Shown piece by piece: positions 41,032-51,873 of a DNA stretch of 64,000 bases. Source of the DNA: Perkinsus olseni (Eukaryota > Perkinsozoa > Perkinsida > Perkinsidae); NCBI GenBank assembly GCA_013115135.1, contig JABANP010000187.1:1-64000 (forward strand). The letters run 5' to 3'. The position numbers were made by a program, and so were the translations under genes. Under the pieces are notes generated by a model, which ran no database searches, was not told the DNA's origin, and saw only the letters and a program-made list of their open reading frames with translations. Each line of letters opens with the position of its first letter. Within the stretch, counting starts at the first letter, position 1.

Positions 41032-42002
41032 ATTAATGATAATCTACATAGGGTAGCCGTCAGCAGCCCGACTGAGTCCCTCATGAAGCCTTGAAAACTT
41101 GTCAACTAGAACTCAACGGGGCCCAAAGCGATGTGAAGGACTGGACTCGATAGGAGATGATCAATAGTGGCCTTCTATAGCCTAATCTGGAACGCAGACT
41201 CATGCACGCGAGTGCAAGGCGCAGAATGATACAAGATACTGGTAGTTAGTGAGAAGTGGAGATGGTTGTCGTTAAGTACCATACCTACCTGCAGCACCGT
41301 CCCGTTCGGTACTGCTACAGCAGCTGCAAGACCGCAAAGGGTTTCCCCGGCTACAGTCGAGGCTCAACCCACATAAGTATCGATCGCGTCACGGTCTGAG
41401 AAGTCACTCGCACGCATCAACTCGTTTCCACTTGTCACAAGAGGTTGGACTAAGTCACAAGCCGTCTTGGAAGCTTCCTGTGAACAGAGCAACACGGTGT
41501 TTTCTGCGCAGCAGCACACAGAGCGCGAGGCCACTCGAGTCTCGTTTCCTGCTATCAGGTCGATCTAAAGCGAATAATTGGAAGATCCCGGGTTTGAGAC
41601 ACCCGAAGGGTCACGCGTTACGTCGGACGCATCTGCAGAAGAATGCAATCTGGCCGGGAGTCGAGACATTCCCGGGCTCAGTATTGGAGTGTCCAAGGGA
41701 GTTCTCGTTGCCGCGTCGGCTGTCACTTTGAGCGACGCTACCTCGCCAGCCACGCTGTTGCGTTGCTGCCTGCTGCTACTAGCACTTTGCAGGTGGCTGC
41801 TTGAGACGGGACTCAAAGCGTTGGAAAAACAAGCTGGCTTCGAGGGGATTCAAACTGGGATTGACATTTGTCATTCTTGCCTGTGTATTGTCAAATTTGG
41901 TTGTGATACTGTCATTCTTGAACGCGATATTCTTGTCCTTGTCAAACTTGGACGTAAGATTGACGTTCTTGGTGTTAATAAATTGGACATGTGTCATTCC
42001 AA
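41032..42002. other. Spacer between units
   Basis: No gene recognised. At about 41788-41825 a GGCTGCTTGAGACGGGACTCAAAG word resembles the hairpin core of MITE family A, without the rest of the element. Confidence 0.45.
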
Positions 42003-42255
42003 AAGCCACTCCAGCTGCTGAGGGTAAGCCTGAGGTCCCGGGCTCGATCCCCGGCACCGACTATCTAGAAGAGGTCCGAATCGTCTTGCCCCTGCTCAGC
42101 TCCCCCTCCTCCTGTGAGTCTCGGCACGGCATTGGGAGGGTATGGATCGTCGTCGTCTTCCAGTGATGATAGTGGCTCTAACGGCGGTGATTGATCATAC
42201 GCATCAGCCCGATGGGCGTCACTTAAACGTTTCATTTTACACACCACTCAGTCTC
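42003..42255 (+). pseudogene. Duplicated 3' fragment of YJU2
   Basis: Copy of 39713-39960: it includes the end of exon 10, the T-arm intron (42024 on) and the serine-rich terminal exon through GGCGGTGATTGA. No upstream YJU2 exons accompany it, so it cannot encode the factor. It marks the left part of a segmental duplication that continues into secreted gene b. Confidence 0.9.
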
Positions 42256-42848
42256 GGAGTTGCTCAATAATCGTCCATCCTGGTCGCTGTTACACTTGGG
42301 TCAGCGACCCAGATTGACCCAGGCCCTGGGTCCCAGGGTCACCTGATTGCTCTCACACGAGCAGCTTCTACTTGATACGCTCACAGACATCTCGCGATCG
42401 TTCCAGGGTGGGATGGAACGTGGTGGCGTTCCGAAGAGTATTCAAACTCGAACATGTCATGGCTGTGCTCTTACTACCACTGCATGGCGTGGGCTGCAGG
42501 CAATCGCTCTGCTTACGGCTTGGACGGAAACAGCAGATCGTTATCCACTCTGATGAGGGTGGCAGCGAAAAGGCTTGTGAGTATCGTCGAAGTTAGGAAG
42601 GAAAACGGGTCAACGGTTAGCTATGCTGGGGATTAGATCAGAGGCTATCGTTAACTATCACTCAACGCGAAGGAATAACATTGCTACAGAGACCAATTCT
42701 GATGACTAAAAATGACTGGTCTGACCGGTGAGTACTTCATGTGGGAAGCCCTTCGGTGGTCGAGTGAAGGAGCAGGTGAAAAAATTTCCGTAGAGTCCAA
42801 AGACATCGATACGAAGTTGGGCAGTAGAGGGCCTCGCCGAGGCTTGGT
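42256..42848. other. Duplicated spacer upstream (3' side) of secreted gene b
   Basis: Homologous to 39960-40830 (ATCGTCGAAGTTAGGAA, TGACTAAAAATG). No gene. Confidence 0.6.
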
Positions 42849-43037
42849 CTACCATTTTGGCTTGCACATGCAGTCGCGCGACAGTGGCGCGTACTGGCAG
42901 GAAAAACCGGAGGGGCAGTCGCCACATTTGCCCCCGCAAACGTTCCCCAGGGCACGGAGTCGGGCATCGCACTGTGGGAGGCCAGACAGCAGGGCGAAGT
43001 GGAAAATGGTGATGAAGGAGAGGTAAGTCTTAGCCAT
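42849..43037 (-). CDS. Secreted six-cysteine protein, member b
   Basis: A 62-residue protein: signal peptide MAKTYLSFITIFHFALLSG ending at about QCDA, RLRALG linker, then cysteines spaced C-x3-C-x2-C-x5-C-x8-C-x-C. The frame is open upstream, but the ATG at 43037 aligns with all paralogues and with the TTATCATCAAC leader. Sits at the end of a block that duplicates the member a block, including the YJU2 fragment. Confidence 0.88.
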   Translation of the reverse strand: MAKTYLSFITIFHFALLSGLPQCDARLRALGNVCGGKCGDCPSGFSCQYAPLSRDCMCKPKW

Positions 43038-43170
43038 GTTGATGATAAAAACCTGTGGTGGACAATCGACAGCAGCCCGACTCAGTACCTCACAGTGAAC
43101 CAGGTGGAGGCCACCTCCAGGAGGCGTGACGTGACGGGGGCCATGGAGACAGGCCGGGCGAGCGAGGACG

Positions 43171-43419
43171 TGCACTATAACTCAGTACAGTACGGCTATT
43201 CGAAACGGGGCTCAAAGGAAGCCTTCCCTAGGAAGGTGAAGTGGTTTCGAAACCGGACTCGAGATGAGCTCGGGGAAAACTGACCTCGTTGCGAATTTAG
43301 CGTAAACGTAGGTTCAACAGCATCACAAACAACGGACATGTTAACGGAGACGAACGCACGTACAGCGAGCAGCAAAAGCGCACAAAGAGAGAGGTTGGGA
43401 TGCACGTCACTATAGTGAA
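43171..43419 (+). mobile_element. MITE-like element family A with target-site duplication
   Basis: Starts TGCACTATAACTCAG and ends CACTATAGTGAA, imperfect terminal inverted repeats. Flanked on both sides by GACG (43167-43170 and 43420-43423), a likely 4-bp target-site duplication. No coding capacity. Confidence 0.85.
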
Positions 43420-43839
43420 GACGGATTTGCCAGGAAGTTATTCCTTATGATTATACCATTTGTGGGAGCGCCTCAGCTCAACATGAGAGGGAAGAAAAGC
43501 TGTCGCGGCCGGCGGTAGACGACGGCAGACGGATTAGCTATATGATGCACGCGTAAACAGTTTCGCGCTGACTCTACACCATTCAGAAATATATTTGGCG
43601 AGTGAGGCTGCCTTTACTGAGTATGCTCGAAATTGATGTCCCTGTCGGCGGGATGGATCATGGGATTGCCTCGGCGTAAGATAATGTGATGCGCTTGCAC
43701 AATGAGTGTCTTCATTCTTCCTCTCTCTGTAGCTAACACAATAATCCCTTTTCTCGTTCCCGTTGTCTTTATATAGTCATTCAACCCTCATCGGTTGAGT
43801 TTGGAGTACAACAGATAAGTCTAGGATATCATTGATCAT

Positions 43840-43990
43840 TGGTCCCGCCGCTAAAATGACTTTCTCATTCGCCTGATGTCCCTTTTTCCATGGTACCGCC
43901 AATTCGCTGTCTCAACTCGCTTATGTGATATTCTCTAGCGCGGCATAGACCGCCTGACTCGCCGAATGAACTTGTGAATGGTATAGAACG
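43840..43990. repeat. Single-copy relative of the 4.2 kb minisatellite
   Basis: Shares CCGCCGCTAAAATGA, CCGCCAATTCGCTG, CTCGCTTATGTGATAT and GAATGGTATAG in order with 4160-4830, but the unit is not amplified and has no CAA run. Confidence 0.75.
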
Positions 43991-45528
43991 AGACATGGCT
44001 GTGATCATATTGACTGTGAACGGCGGCTAACACTCGAGCTGCGGCGGCAGTCCGCTGGTAGCCCTGTTGAAGGTGGGCTTATGTTGCTTCTCCGTTGTTG
44101 CTCATAGTCAACGCAAGGCGGGGACGAGTGTAAAGTCTCCTACTGGTTCTTTTCGGGGGGCGGGAGTATTAGCTATGCACGCATGCACAAGATGACCGAC
44201 GCGCAATGAGTAACAGCGTATGAGGTGCCAAGAGGAAGACTCCGCATCGCAACACTCATGCGAGGAGTCTCGTCGAGGTTCGACGGTCGAACTTGGGAAG
44301 AGAAACAGGTCGACTGTTGCTTATCATCTGTCACGCGCTGATGAGCTCACGGAGCAAATTATTGAAGAGCATTCGGGTTTGTCGTGGATGCGCTCACCGA
44401 CAATCTAGTAGGACCAGAACGGGCCATGATTGTGGTCCTACTACGACCCGTTGCGATGAGAGCTGCCTCGAAGGTGCAGTCTCGGAGTAGCACCAGTTGG
44501 GTATTCACTCTGGCGAAGGTGGGTGAAGGAGTCGGCGAGGGTGACCCCTCCGAGCCGTGCTGAGAACACTGTTGCGAGTATCGTCCACCGATGAGCGGGT
44601 CAACCGTTGGCAATGCTGGTGTAGATCGGAAGGGCATGATGAAGCTGCTACAGAGACCGACTGAAAGTAGCATTCCGACCAGTACTTTGGCACTTCGTTG
44701 TGAGTGGTCCGGTGTAGTAAAAAGTATCATGGTAATCGTGGCAGTCTAGTGATTGATGAACACCACAGGGAAACGACGCGAAAGTTCATCTTTGTTGAGG
44801 GTATGCCGCCTCGGACTGAACTCATTGCCATTAAGGTCTCAACAAAAGGGCTCCCTTGAATATGAAGAAGTCAGGACTAGGAAAAAGTCTAGTGGTCGGA
44901 CTACTCAACTGATCTCGGAGATGGCGCTTGCACGCTTACTCAGGTCTCTCCTTGGAGCGAGGTGGCGCGCAGGCCCCGTTGTCTAGACATAGACAAGAGT
45001 AAATAACGAAGAAAAATATGGGACTCTTTTTTGATAGACTATTATTCGATAGGGTCGACTAGTAGAATGGCCATTGCCCGGCCCAGAAAAAATGCGCGTG
45101 CACCGCAGTAGCACGCGAACACATTGAGTGTAAAAGGAGAAAGACTCATATCATGTCGCTACCGTCGTAGAACCGATGCCCGGAAACAATCCGCCATAAC
45201 AGAGTGCAGATCATTGATTAGCCCTAACATTCTTGTCATAGTGTGAATCAGCTGGCAGTGGCATCTTCGATCCGGATAAGAGATGAGGTCGACGGAGCGT
45301 AGTGGATCGCCATGTGGTCGCTGCTTTAGGCGGGGCTAATAGAACTTGCCATCGTCAACGGATGATACTACGAAGGGTACTCGGACTTGTTGAGTGCTTC
45401 CGCTCGGAGTCTCCTCTGGACAAGATGGAGAAACTACTTCTTAGTAAGAGGTTCTTACTCCTCTCCTTTGGAGAAAATAACGGAAGATTGTACGCAAGTC
45501 GCATGGGCGTCGTGGCTCGAAGCTAGAT

Positions 45529-45720
45529 CTACCACCAGGGCCTACAGACGCATCCCAACGCTTCCAAGGCGAACCCGCAGAAATACGTTGGCTCGCATGT
45601 ACTGCAGGTTTGTGGACAGGTGGAACGTCCGAGGGCCCGAGGTTGGGCATCGCACTGCGGAGGGCCAGATAGCAGGGCGAACCAGACAATGGTGATCAGG
45701 GGGAGGTAGGACTTAGCCAT
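45529..45720 (-). CDS. Secreted six-cysteine protein, member c
   Basis: A 63-residue protein: signal peptide MAKSYLPLITIVWFALLSGP ending at about QCDA, PRALG linker, then C-x3-C-x2-C-x5-C-x8-C-x-C and a WW end. ATG at 45720 with the shared ATTATCATAAGT leader. Closest to member d (shared CPQTCSTC and EALGC). Confidence 0.88.
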   Translation of the reverse strand: MAKSYLPLITIVWFALLSGPPQCDAQPRALGRSTCPQTCSTCEPTYFCGFALEALGCVCRPWW

Positions 45721-47046
45721 ACTTATGATAATAACCTGTGAGGCACGGCACCGCTTAATCCTTCACAAAGCAGAGCTTAATATTCGCTATTATTCATATT
45801 CATATTCCTGTCAGTGGTCAACCATCACACATCCTGGGCTCGCTATGTCACTACAGACCACACAAGTGGTCTACTCGCCATGGTGTCCTTGTCGTGCTAG
45901 CGTGCTCCACCGGTGTGGCGGTCTCCTTTCATCAGGCTGATGAACTCTAGGGGACGCTGTCAGCGTCACGCTGATGACATTAGCGTTTCCTAGAGTTTCT
46001 TTCCACTCCGAGTAGACGCCGCGGCGTCTCGAACGACTTCCGCCGCATCGCGCTCAGCATCGATGAGTTCGAGCTCTGGTCTCAAGTAATTGGAGATGGG
46101 GGATGATCCGAGCTCGCCCGTGCACACGATGGCGCACTTGTTTTCAGCGTCTCCCGCCAGAACGGTACCACTCTGACTGTCCCGGGGACAGTGTCCCCAC
46201 CGGCAGGGTTAACACCCTCGTTGACAGCAAACTCCGCGGCCTGAACGACGGCATCCGCCGTTTCTTCGCTCTCAGCGGTCTTGCTGGCCGTACTGGCAGC
46301 ATCGGCCTCGCTGATGGCTGACATATCGGGGATCGTGCAGGGCGGACGCATGATCATGCATCGCTGGCAGGCGGCAACAGCCGGCTTGAAGTGGGCCGCT
46401 TCCCTGCAATTCTCGTAGCGAGAGAAAGAATCCCGATAGCCTGACCAGCACAGCAAGCTCCTGTGTAATGGAGGCCGGAGGCTTTACTGAGGTCGAAACC
46501 ATCGCGGCAAGGGACGTAGTCGCACAATCCTGCACTACCCGAGCTAGTCGTTTCCGATGATGATACTAATCACCAACTTCTCGCGCGTAGCCGGTGGTGA
46601 ACTGAGAGGCTCATCTCGAGTGTGAGTCCTTTTTTGATTTACAATGACTCTTTCCAGAGTCAGTACCCTTGCCGTGGCACCATCAATAGCTGTGCTTTGA
46701 TGAACGTTGCAACGACCGTCTCACGGGGAAGATACGTTATACAGGGTTCGGCAATTGCTAGTGCTCCTGGATCAGGGAAGGCTGTTATGCTCTTCTTACT
46801 CATACGCGTAACACAAGGCCGAAAGGGGCTAGTGAGATGGATCTTTATAACGATAGCTAATGCCCAGACTACTCTTCACGCATAAACGTAGACTGAGCGT
46901 AACAAGGGGGTGGCCAGGGCAAAGCAATGGTAACGGTACTCCGACCTCGTGGGTCGCTCCATAACGACTCACGGATCCTCTGGAGAATGGAGAAAATCGT
47001 TAATGGAAGACCGTCGCGGGAAGTTGGTTGTAGTTCTCGCAGAAAA
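45721..47046. other. Spacer with uncertain coding potential
   Basis: A minus-strand frame at 46082-46456 (AACQRCMIMRPPC, then an acidic Ala/Glu-rich tail) could be an exon, but I found no partner. Holds family B repeat 46790-46903 and the nested palindrome at 45943-45997. Confidence 0.35.
46790..46903 (+). repeat. Dispersed repeat family B, plus copy
   Basis: Matches 16998-17111 in order (CTTCTTACTCATACG, ACACAAGGCC, GCCCAGACTACTC, CACGCATAAACGTAGAC). Confidence 0.75.
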
Positions 47047-47238
47047 CTACCAATTCGGCTTACAGATGCACCCAAGGGCTTCGAAAGAGAAGTCACAGAT
47101 GTACCCGGTGGGGCATGTACTGCAGGTTTGTGGGCAGGCGGAACTCCCGAGGGCACGCGGGTAGGCATCGCACTGCGGGGGACCAGATAGCAGGGCGAAC
47201 CAGATAATGGGGATCAGAGAGAGGTAGGACCTAGCCAT
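47047..47238 (-). CDS. Secreted six-cysteine protein, member d
   Basis: A 63-residue protein: signal peptide MARSYLSLIPIIWFALLSGP to about QCDA, YPRALG linker, then C-x3-C-x2-C-x5-C-x8-C-x-C. ATG at 47238 with leader GGTTATCATTAAT. The signal peptide is almost the same as in its neighbours, while the residues between the cysteines differ. Confidence 0.88.
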   Translation of the reverse strand: MARSYLSLIPIIWFALLSGPPQCDAYPRALGSSACPQTCSTCPTGYICDFSFEALGCICKPNW

Positions 47239-48632
47239 ATTAATGATAACCTAGAATGAACAGCTGTCACCCCCGCTCAGTCCTGGGGACGCTAGCTGGT
47301 GACGCTAGCAGCCAATTGGTGTACGCGAGCCCATGAGCGTCTATCGTGTCGTTGTTCGGTACGGCAGAGCTGGCTTCGAGGTCTGACGATAGCACCGTAT
47401 CCAAGCTCTAAGCGCGCATCGGATAGAATAGTCTATGTAGATTCGGTACACGGAAGTGGTGAGGCCTCGGGGCTGGATGACACGTCTAGCGAGGCTAGTA
47501 GCCTGGTGTACGCGCGCACCGTCCATGCTAGCGCGGTCACCGCGCCCGTCCGGGCCTCAAACAGGGGTGATCGATTAAACAAATTAGCCCGATTAGCGTC
47601 ACTGAACGTTTCATGTTATACACCACTCAGTCTCGCGGTTAGTGAATAAACGTCAACCCTGGTCTGTTACACTTGGGCCACCACCTGACTACTCTCGCAT
47701 AAGCAGCTTCTAGTGGATGAGCTCACAGACACTCTCGCGATCATTCGTGTTGATTTAGTAGTACTAGAAAATGGCAAGACTGCGATCAAGCAGCGGTCGG
47801 TGAGGAAATCCTCTGCATACCTCTCAGACTGTAACAGCAGCGCACTGCACTATGGTGACAACTACCTTCATTGCTGCTACTTACCCACCTTTCTCTTTGT
47901 GCGCCTTTGCTCGTGGTACGTACGTTCGACCCAGTGAACGCGTGCGTCCCTCGTCATGCTATGGAACATACGTTCACCATAAATCCAAAAACTAGATCAG
48001 TTTTCCCGAACACCTCTCGAATCCGGTTTTACCTTTCTTTGAGCCCGTCTCAAATAGCCACACTGTACTGAGTTATAGTGCAACGCTATTCGCTCTGTCC
48101 GTGGTGGCCCTCCAGCGGAGAGGATAGCAAACCTTCATCTCTGCGCGGGGCACTTATTCTCTAATTGCCGCAGCCGCATTTACTCTCCCTCTGACCCCCG
48201 GCTTTCGGGTTGCCCCGGAAACTAGCCCAATCCTGTGCAGCAGCCATCGGGCTCCGGGAGTTTGGGCTTGTCATTCGGCCTCGCAAGGACGGTTCAATCG
48301 TCAGCAATGGTAGACTAGATAGATCAAGGGTCATCATTAACCACCACTGAGCGCAAGGGAATGATGATACTGCTACAGAGACTGACTTTGACTAAAAACA
48401 GCAAAGGATTGTCTTCGGCAGCTCCACTCAGTGCCTCACAGTGGACCTGGCGGAGGCGTGACGTAGACCATGGAAACGGGTCCGGGTGGGCGTGGATGAT
48501 GATGACGATGATGATAATTGCTGCACCTGGAGCACTCGCGCCTGTTGAGACCTTCCGATGGAGAAGCTCCTCTGGAGAATGGAGGAAATCGTCAACGGAA
48601 GAATCGCGGCCACGGCGTTGTGGCTCGCATGA
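47239..48632. other. Duplicated spacer and MITE copy
   Basis: At about 47560-47720 there is a third, decayed copy of the YJU2 3' flank (TCAGCCCGAT-like, CACCACTCAGTCTCG, CTCACAGACACTCTCGCGATC). No gene recognised. Confidence 0.5.
47846..48082 (-). mobile_element. MITE-like element family A, minus copy
   Basis: Complementary to 57421-57657 over its whole length, with TGCACTAT and TATAGTGCA ends. Flanking 4-bp words differ (GCAC and ACGC), so no target duplication is evident here. Confidence 0.85.
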
Positions 48633-48824
48633 CTACCGCTCATCTTCACAGATGCATTTGAAGATTTTGAGATTAAACCCACAGTCGTACTTGAGGGGGC
48701 ATTTACTACAGGTGCCGGGGCAGAGAGATCTCCCGAGGGCACGGAGTCGGGCATCGCACTGTGGGAGGCCAGATAGCAGGGCGAACCAGATAATGGTGAT
48801 GAGGGAGAGGTAGGTCTTAGCCAT
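48633..48824 (-). CDS. Secreted six-cysteine protein, member e
   Basis: A 63-residue protein: signal peptide MAKTYLSLITIIWFALLSGL to about QCDA, RLRALG linker, then C-x3-C-x2-C-x5-C-x8-C-x-C with a charged DER end. The frame is open 15 codons further, but the ATG at 48824 aligns with the family and follows the leader GGTTATCATTACT. Confidence 0.88.
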   Translation of the reverse strand: MAKTYLSLITIIWFALLSGLPQCDARLRALGRSLCPGTCSKCPLKYDCGFNLKIFKCICEDER

Positions 48825-50339
48825 AGTAATGATAACCTGTAACGGATAGTCGACAGGAACCCCACTCATCTCTCACAGGACTGAACTTGTTATCAGCTGG
48901 GAGGGGCGAACTTTATGTAAGCAGCGCCTCGCAGGTGGGGAACCACGCTTAAGTGACGGACCTTGATAAGAACAAGCGATCTAAACGGCTCAGACAGCAT
49001 GCGTGTTGTCACTGATGTGAAGCTTTCGGGTAGATGAGCTACTCTATAGTATTTGATATCATTGCCGCCCGACGTACAATGGTAGCTCTTTGCAGCGGCT
49101 TGGACGAGTACACACGTGAGGTGAACGCGAGTATATAGCTGAACCTTCGATAGCTAAGCGCACGTGCCTCTCCTAGTTTGGGCCTGCTCCCTTCTTCCTG
49201 GTCATCACTCTCACCTCATCGCCCGACCTCGTTAGTGGCCTACCACCACATATCGTCCGCTCGCGAGACTACTGCACAATTGGACACCGGAGCTGCTGCT
49301 TTGGTATACGCGCAGACCGTTAGTGCCAGCTCTACCAGTGGGCGTACCCTCGAGCTTTCTTCGAGTAGAGCCGTCTCGAACGACTCCCGCCACAGTCATC
49401 GATTCGCCTCCGATGAGGTCTCATCTCGAAAACCAGAGATGGGTGATTCTAGTTTTCCTCGCCACTCAGTTGTGCAAACCACCTCCATTGCTACTGCGTA
49501 GCCACATTAAGCTTTGCTCGCTTACGTACGTTACTCCCAGCAAACACGTGCGTTCCTCGTCGCGCTTTCGGGCATACGTCAACACCAAATCCGCGTCGAT
49601 ATCAGTTTTCTCCCTCTCTGAGTCCCGTCTCAAATAACCACACTGTTACTCAGTTGATAGTGCACACGTTCGCATGAACTCGCTCAGAATGTTGACTCGG
49701 GAAGCCGAGGGGAGTTGTGATTGTTCAGGCACACGCTACTAGTAATTGCTCCTTCTTCATTCGTAGAGATTAGGCTCCTATCAGCATCACTCATGTCTGG
49801 TTTGAGTGAGAACAGGATTTCGCGGGTGTGACTCTCTTCTTCAGTCGTTAATACAAATTCGTAAAACAGCAGAACTGTCGACTCGAAGGGGCAGGAAACT
49901 CCTTCAGCAGCACCGCCTCTCAGGCAGCATGCGCTACGAGTGATGAGTTTCCAGTGCCGCAACCTCGAACCTTACATCAACGTTCACAGTAACAACAAGA
50001 GCGGGTCACCGTGATAGTAGCTCCAACTGCATCCTCCGATATAGAAACTGCTCAGCAATACCGATTCCCCACTCGGGTGTAGACCATCGCATCAATCCCG
50101 TTAGCATCCCGCAACACAGTTGTAAGTCAGACCATCAGTGACTCCTGGCCGCTGGCTCCACCCCACCTCCCAATAGGAGTAACTTACTCCGAGTAAGTGC
50201 ATGGAACAGGTAGACATGAAGAGAGGGCGAGCGGAGGTGTGTGGAAACCAGTGTGGCTCGACGGATATCAGAGGGCGAGCGAAGGGTCCCTGAGCTCGTC
50301 GACGGAATTCCACCGGCCGAAGACTACCCCACTCCCGCA
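48825..50339. other. Spacer with MITE copy
   Basis: Contains a degenerate family A element at about 49458-49664. No supported gene. Confidence 0.5.
49458..49664 (-). mobile_element. MITE-like element family A, degenerate minus copy
   Basis: Right end GTTACTCAGTTGATAGTGCA and internal CGTGCGTTCCTCGTC and GAGTCCCGTCTCAAATAACC match the family; the left terminus is eroded. Confidence 0.7.
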
Positions 50340-50862
50340 ATGCGAACTCTTTTCGTCCTTGCTGTTACGCTGGCACTCACTGTGCATACCGCCCGAGCCT
50401 TAGAGACGTGGAAATCGGCGAGGGCGTTCCTTAAAACTAAGAAGGGCAAAATTTGGAAGTCGATTAAAGTATGGTAGCAGCCGATGTACGGCCGCGGAGC
50501 TCTGCCACGCTGATCAGGGGACTAGGAGCAAACACAAAGGTGCTGAGGGAGAAGGCAGCCAAACCCAGCAGCAGGAGGAGAAGACAGCTGCTCCCGTCAT
50601 CCCATCAAGGATGGTGGTAGGAGCGGCAAGTGTCACGACTTGGTGGCACCGTCTATTTTTCCTAGGGCTTCTGCGCTCTCGCTTACACCTGCCCGCTGGG
50701 CTCTGAGAACCGGGACTTGGTAGGCCGTGAACGATCCGGCTCCGTGGCAGGGTGTGCCTCAGGGAGGCATCGTCGCCTATGCTAAGGAACTTGCTTACGG
50801 CGAAGGCGCGTCTCCGGTTGAATACGCTCTGGACTACCTCTACTTCTGGGATAGCGTGTAAG
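50340..50862 (+). CDS. Putative secreted protein with a strongly basic first segment
   Basis: The ATG at 50340 starts a clear signal peptide (MRTLFVLAVTLALTVHTARA) followed by about 23 residues rich in lysine and tryptophan (LETWKSARAFLKTKKGKIWK...). The frame either stops at 50477 (45-residue precursor) or is spliced at a GTATGG donor (50470) to an acceptor at 50519. It then reads GTRSKHKGAEGEG, and after a second intron (about 50614-50725) VNDPAPWQGVPQGGIVAY to the stop at 50862 (LDYLYFWDSV). The joins are in phase. Unspliced, it would be a cationic amphipathic peptide precursor of antimicrobial type. Family unrecognised. Confidence 0.45.
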
Positions 50863-51020
50863 AGCATGGGCACGGCCTCGCTAGAAGCTTTTTAGAGGGG
50901 CGCGTGAAGTGTTGCTAGTAGCGCTTCTAAACTCGGTTCACGAGAATCGGAGCGCTGACCGCACAAACGTCTGTACATGATGTTTGTGGATTTCCTCTAC
51001 TTCTGGGATGACTAGTTAGG

Positions 51021-51873
51021 ATGGTAGCAGGCTCTCCGATCGGTGTATCCCTCAGGCAACACAGCGAAGACATGAGCCGCATGAACGTGCTTCTTGACCT
51101 CTCTGATATCATACCACACGAGCAAGCTAAGATTCCAAAAGATACGTGCCATGAACAAATGAAAAATTGGGCAGCAAAGGGGCTACAGCGGGTTCAGCAG
51201 GAGGGGGGCAAGCCGGCTTCCGAGTACCTAGAAAACGGGCGAGCTTCACCGCAGAAACCGACTGGACTTATTGAGCACTTCGCTTCGCTAGAGCAGGAGG
51301 CCGCGAAGGGTTATTACGAGGGGAAAACAGCCGCGGGGTTCCTTTGGGGCTTCGTGCATGATGAGTTGAACGAACAGAGAAAGGAAGGCGAGCTCTTCCT
51401 CTGTCCAGCCGTCGCTGCGGTAGGACCGTATTCGGGGAAGTCTCTAGGAAACCTATCTGCCTTCAGAATGTTGGAAGCGACAGCGTGACGATCACTCTTG
51501 GAGCGAAGGGTTCGGGACAGTTGAAAATACAAGAAATAGAAATCATCGGGTCTAGGTGAGAATGACGTCTCCAGCAGGGAGACGAATCAGCGACTCTGGG
51601 GACTGAGATCGGAGAGCTTTCCTCTTGTTCAGGGTGTGGAAGTGGGGCGACGTGCATGGCAACAACGTGGACATGCTCCACAGGATTGAAGGGAGCGCTA
51701 CTCGCGTGATGGGACCTCGAGACGTGGAGACTTGCGAGAAACAACTACTCGAGTACGGAAAGGCGGTCAGGAAGCAGAAGAAGCCAGCTGAGAAAGATGA
51801 TGTTGATGAGCGGGAGAGGCAGTTGCAGGAGACTGTTAAGTTGATTTATGATACTCTGATCGATGGCATATAG
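51021..51873 (+). CDS. Three-exon protein of unknown family
   Basis: Exons 51021-51419, 51467-51555 and 51633-51873 join in phase (242 residues); introns are 47 and 77 nt with pyrimidine-rich acceptors. Exon 1 is a polar helical segment (RMNVLLDLSDIIPHEQAK, FASLEQEAAKGYYEGKTAA), exon 2 a beta-like stretch (DSVTITLGAKGSGQLKI), exon 3 a charged coiled-coil-like tail (EKQLLEYGKAVRKQKKPAEK) ending LIYDTLIDGI. No signal peptide. Just upstream, at 50990-51011, TTTCCTCTACTTCTGGGATG repeats the end of the preceding gene, a sign of local duplication. The true 5' end could lie in an earlier exon. Confidence 0.65.

Larger units (their letters stand above)
43038..45528. other. 2.5 kb without a recognised gene
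   Basis: Contains MITE-like copy 43171-43419, the single-copy relative of the 4.2-4.8 kb minisatellite (43840-43990), and decayed duplicated spacer at about 44330-44660. No supported coding sequence. Confidence 0.5.

Noticed and set aside
43196..43405. Minus-strand frame with a leucine-rich, signal-peptide-like start
   Set aside because: It is the reverse reading of a MITE family A element; the same pseudo-frame recurs in the other copies with stops and shifts.
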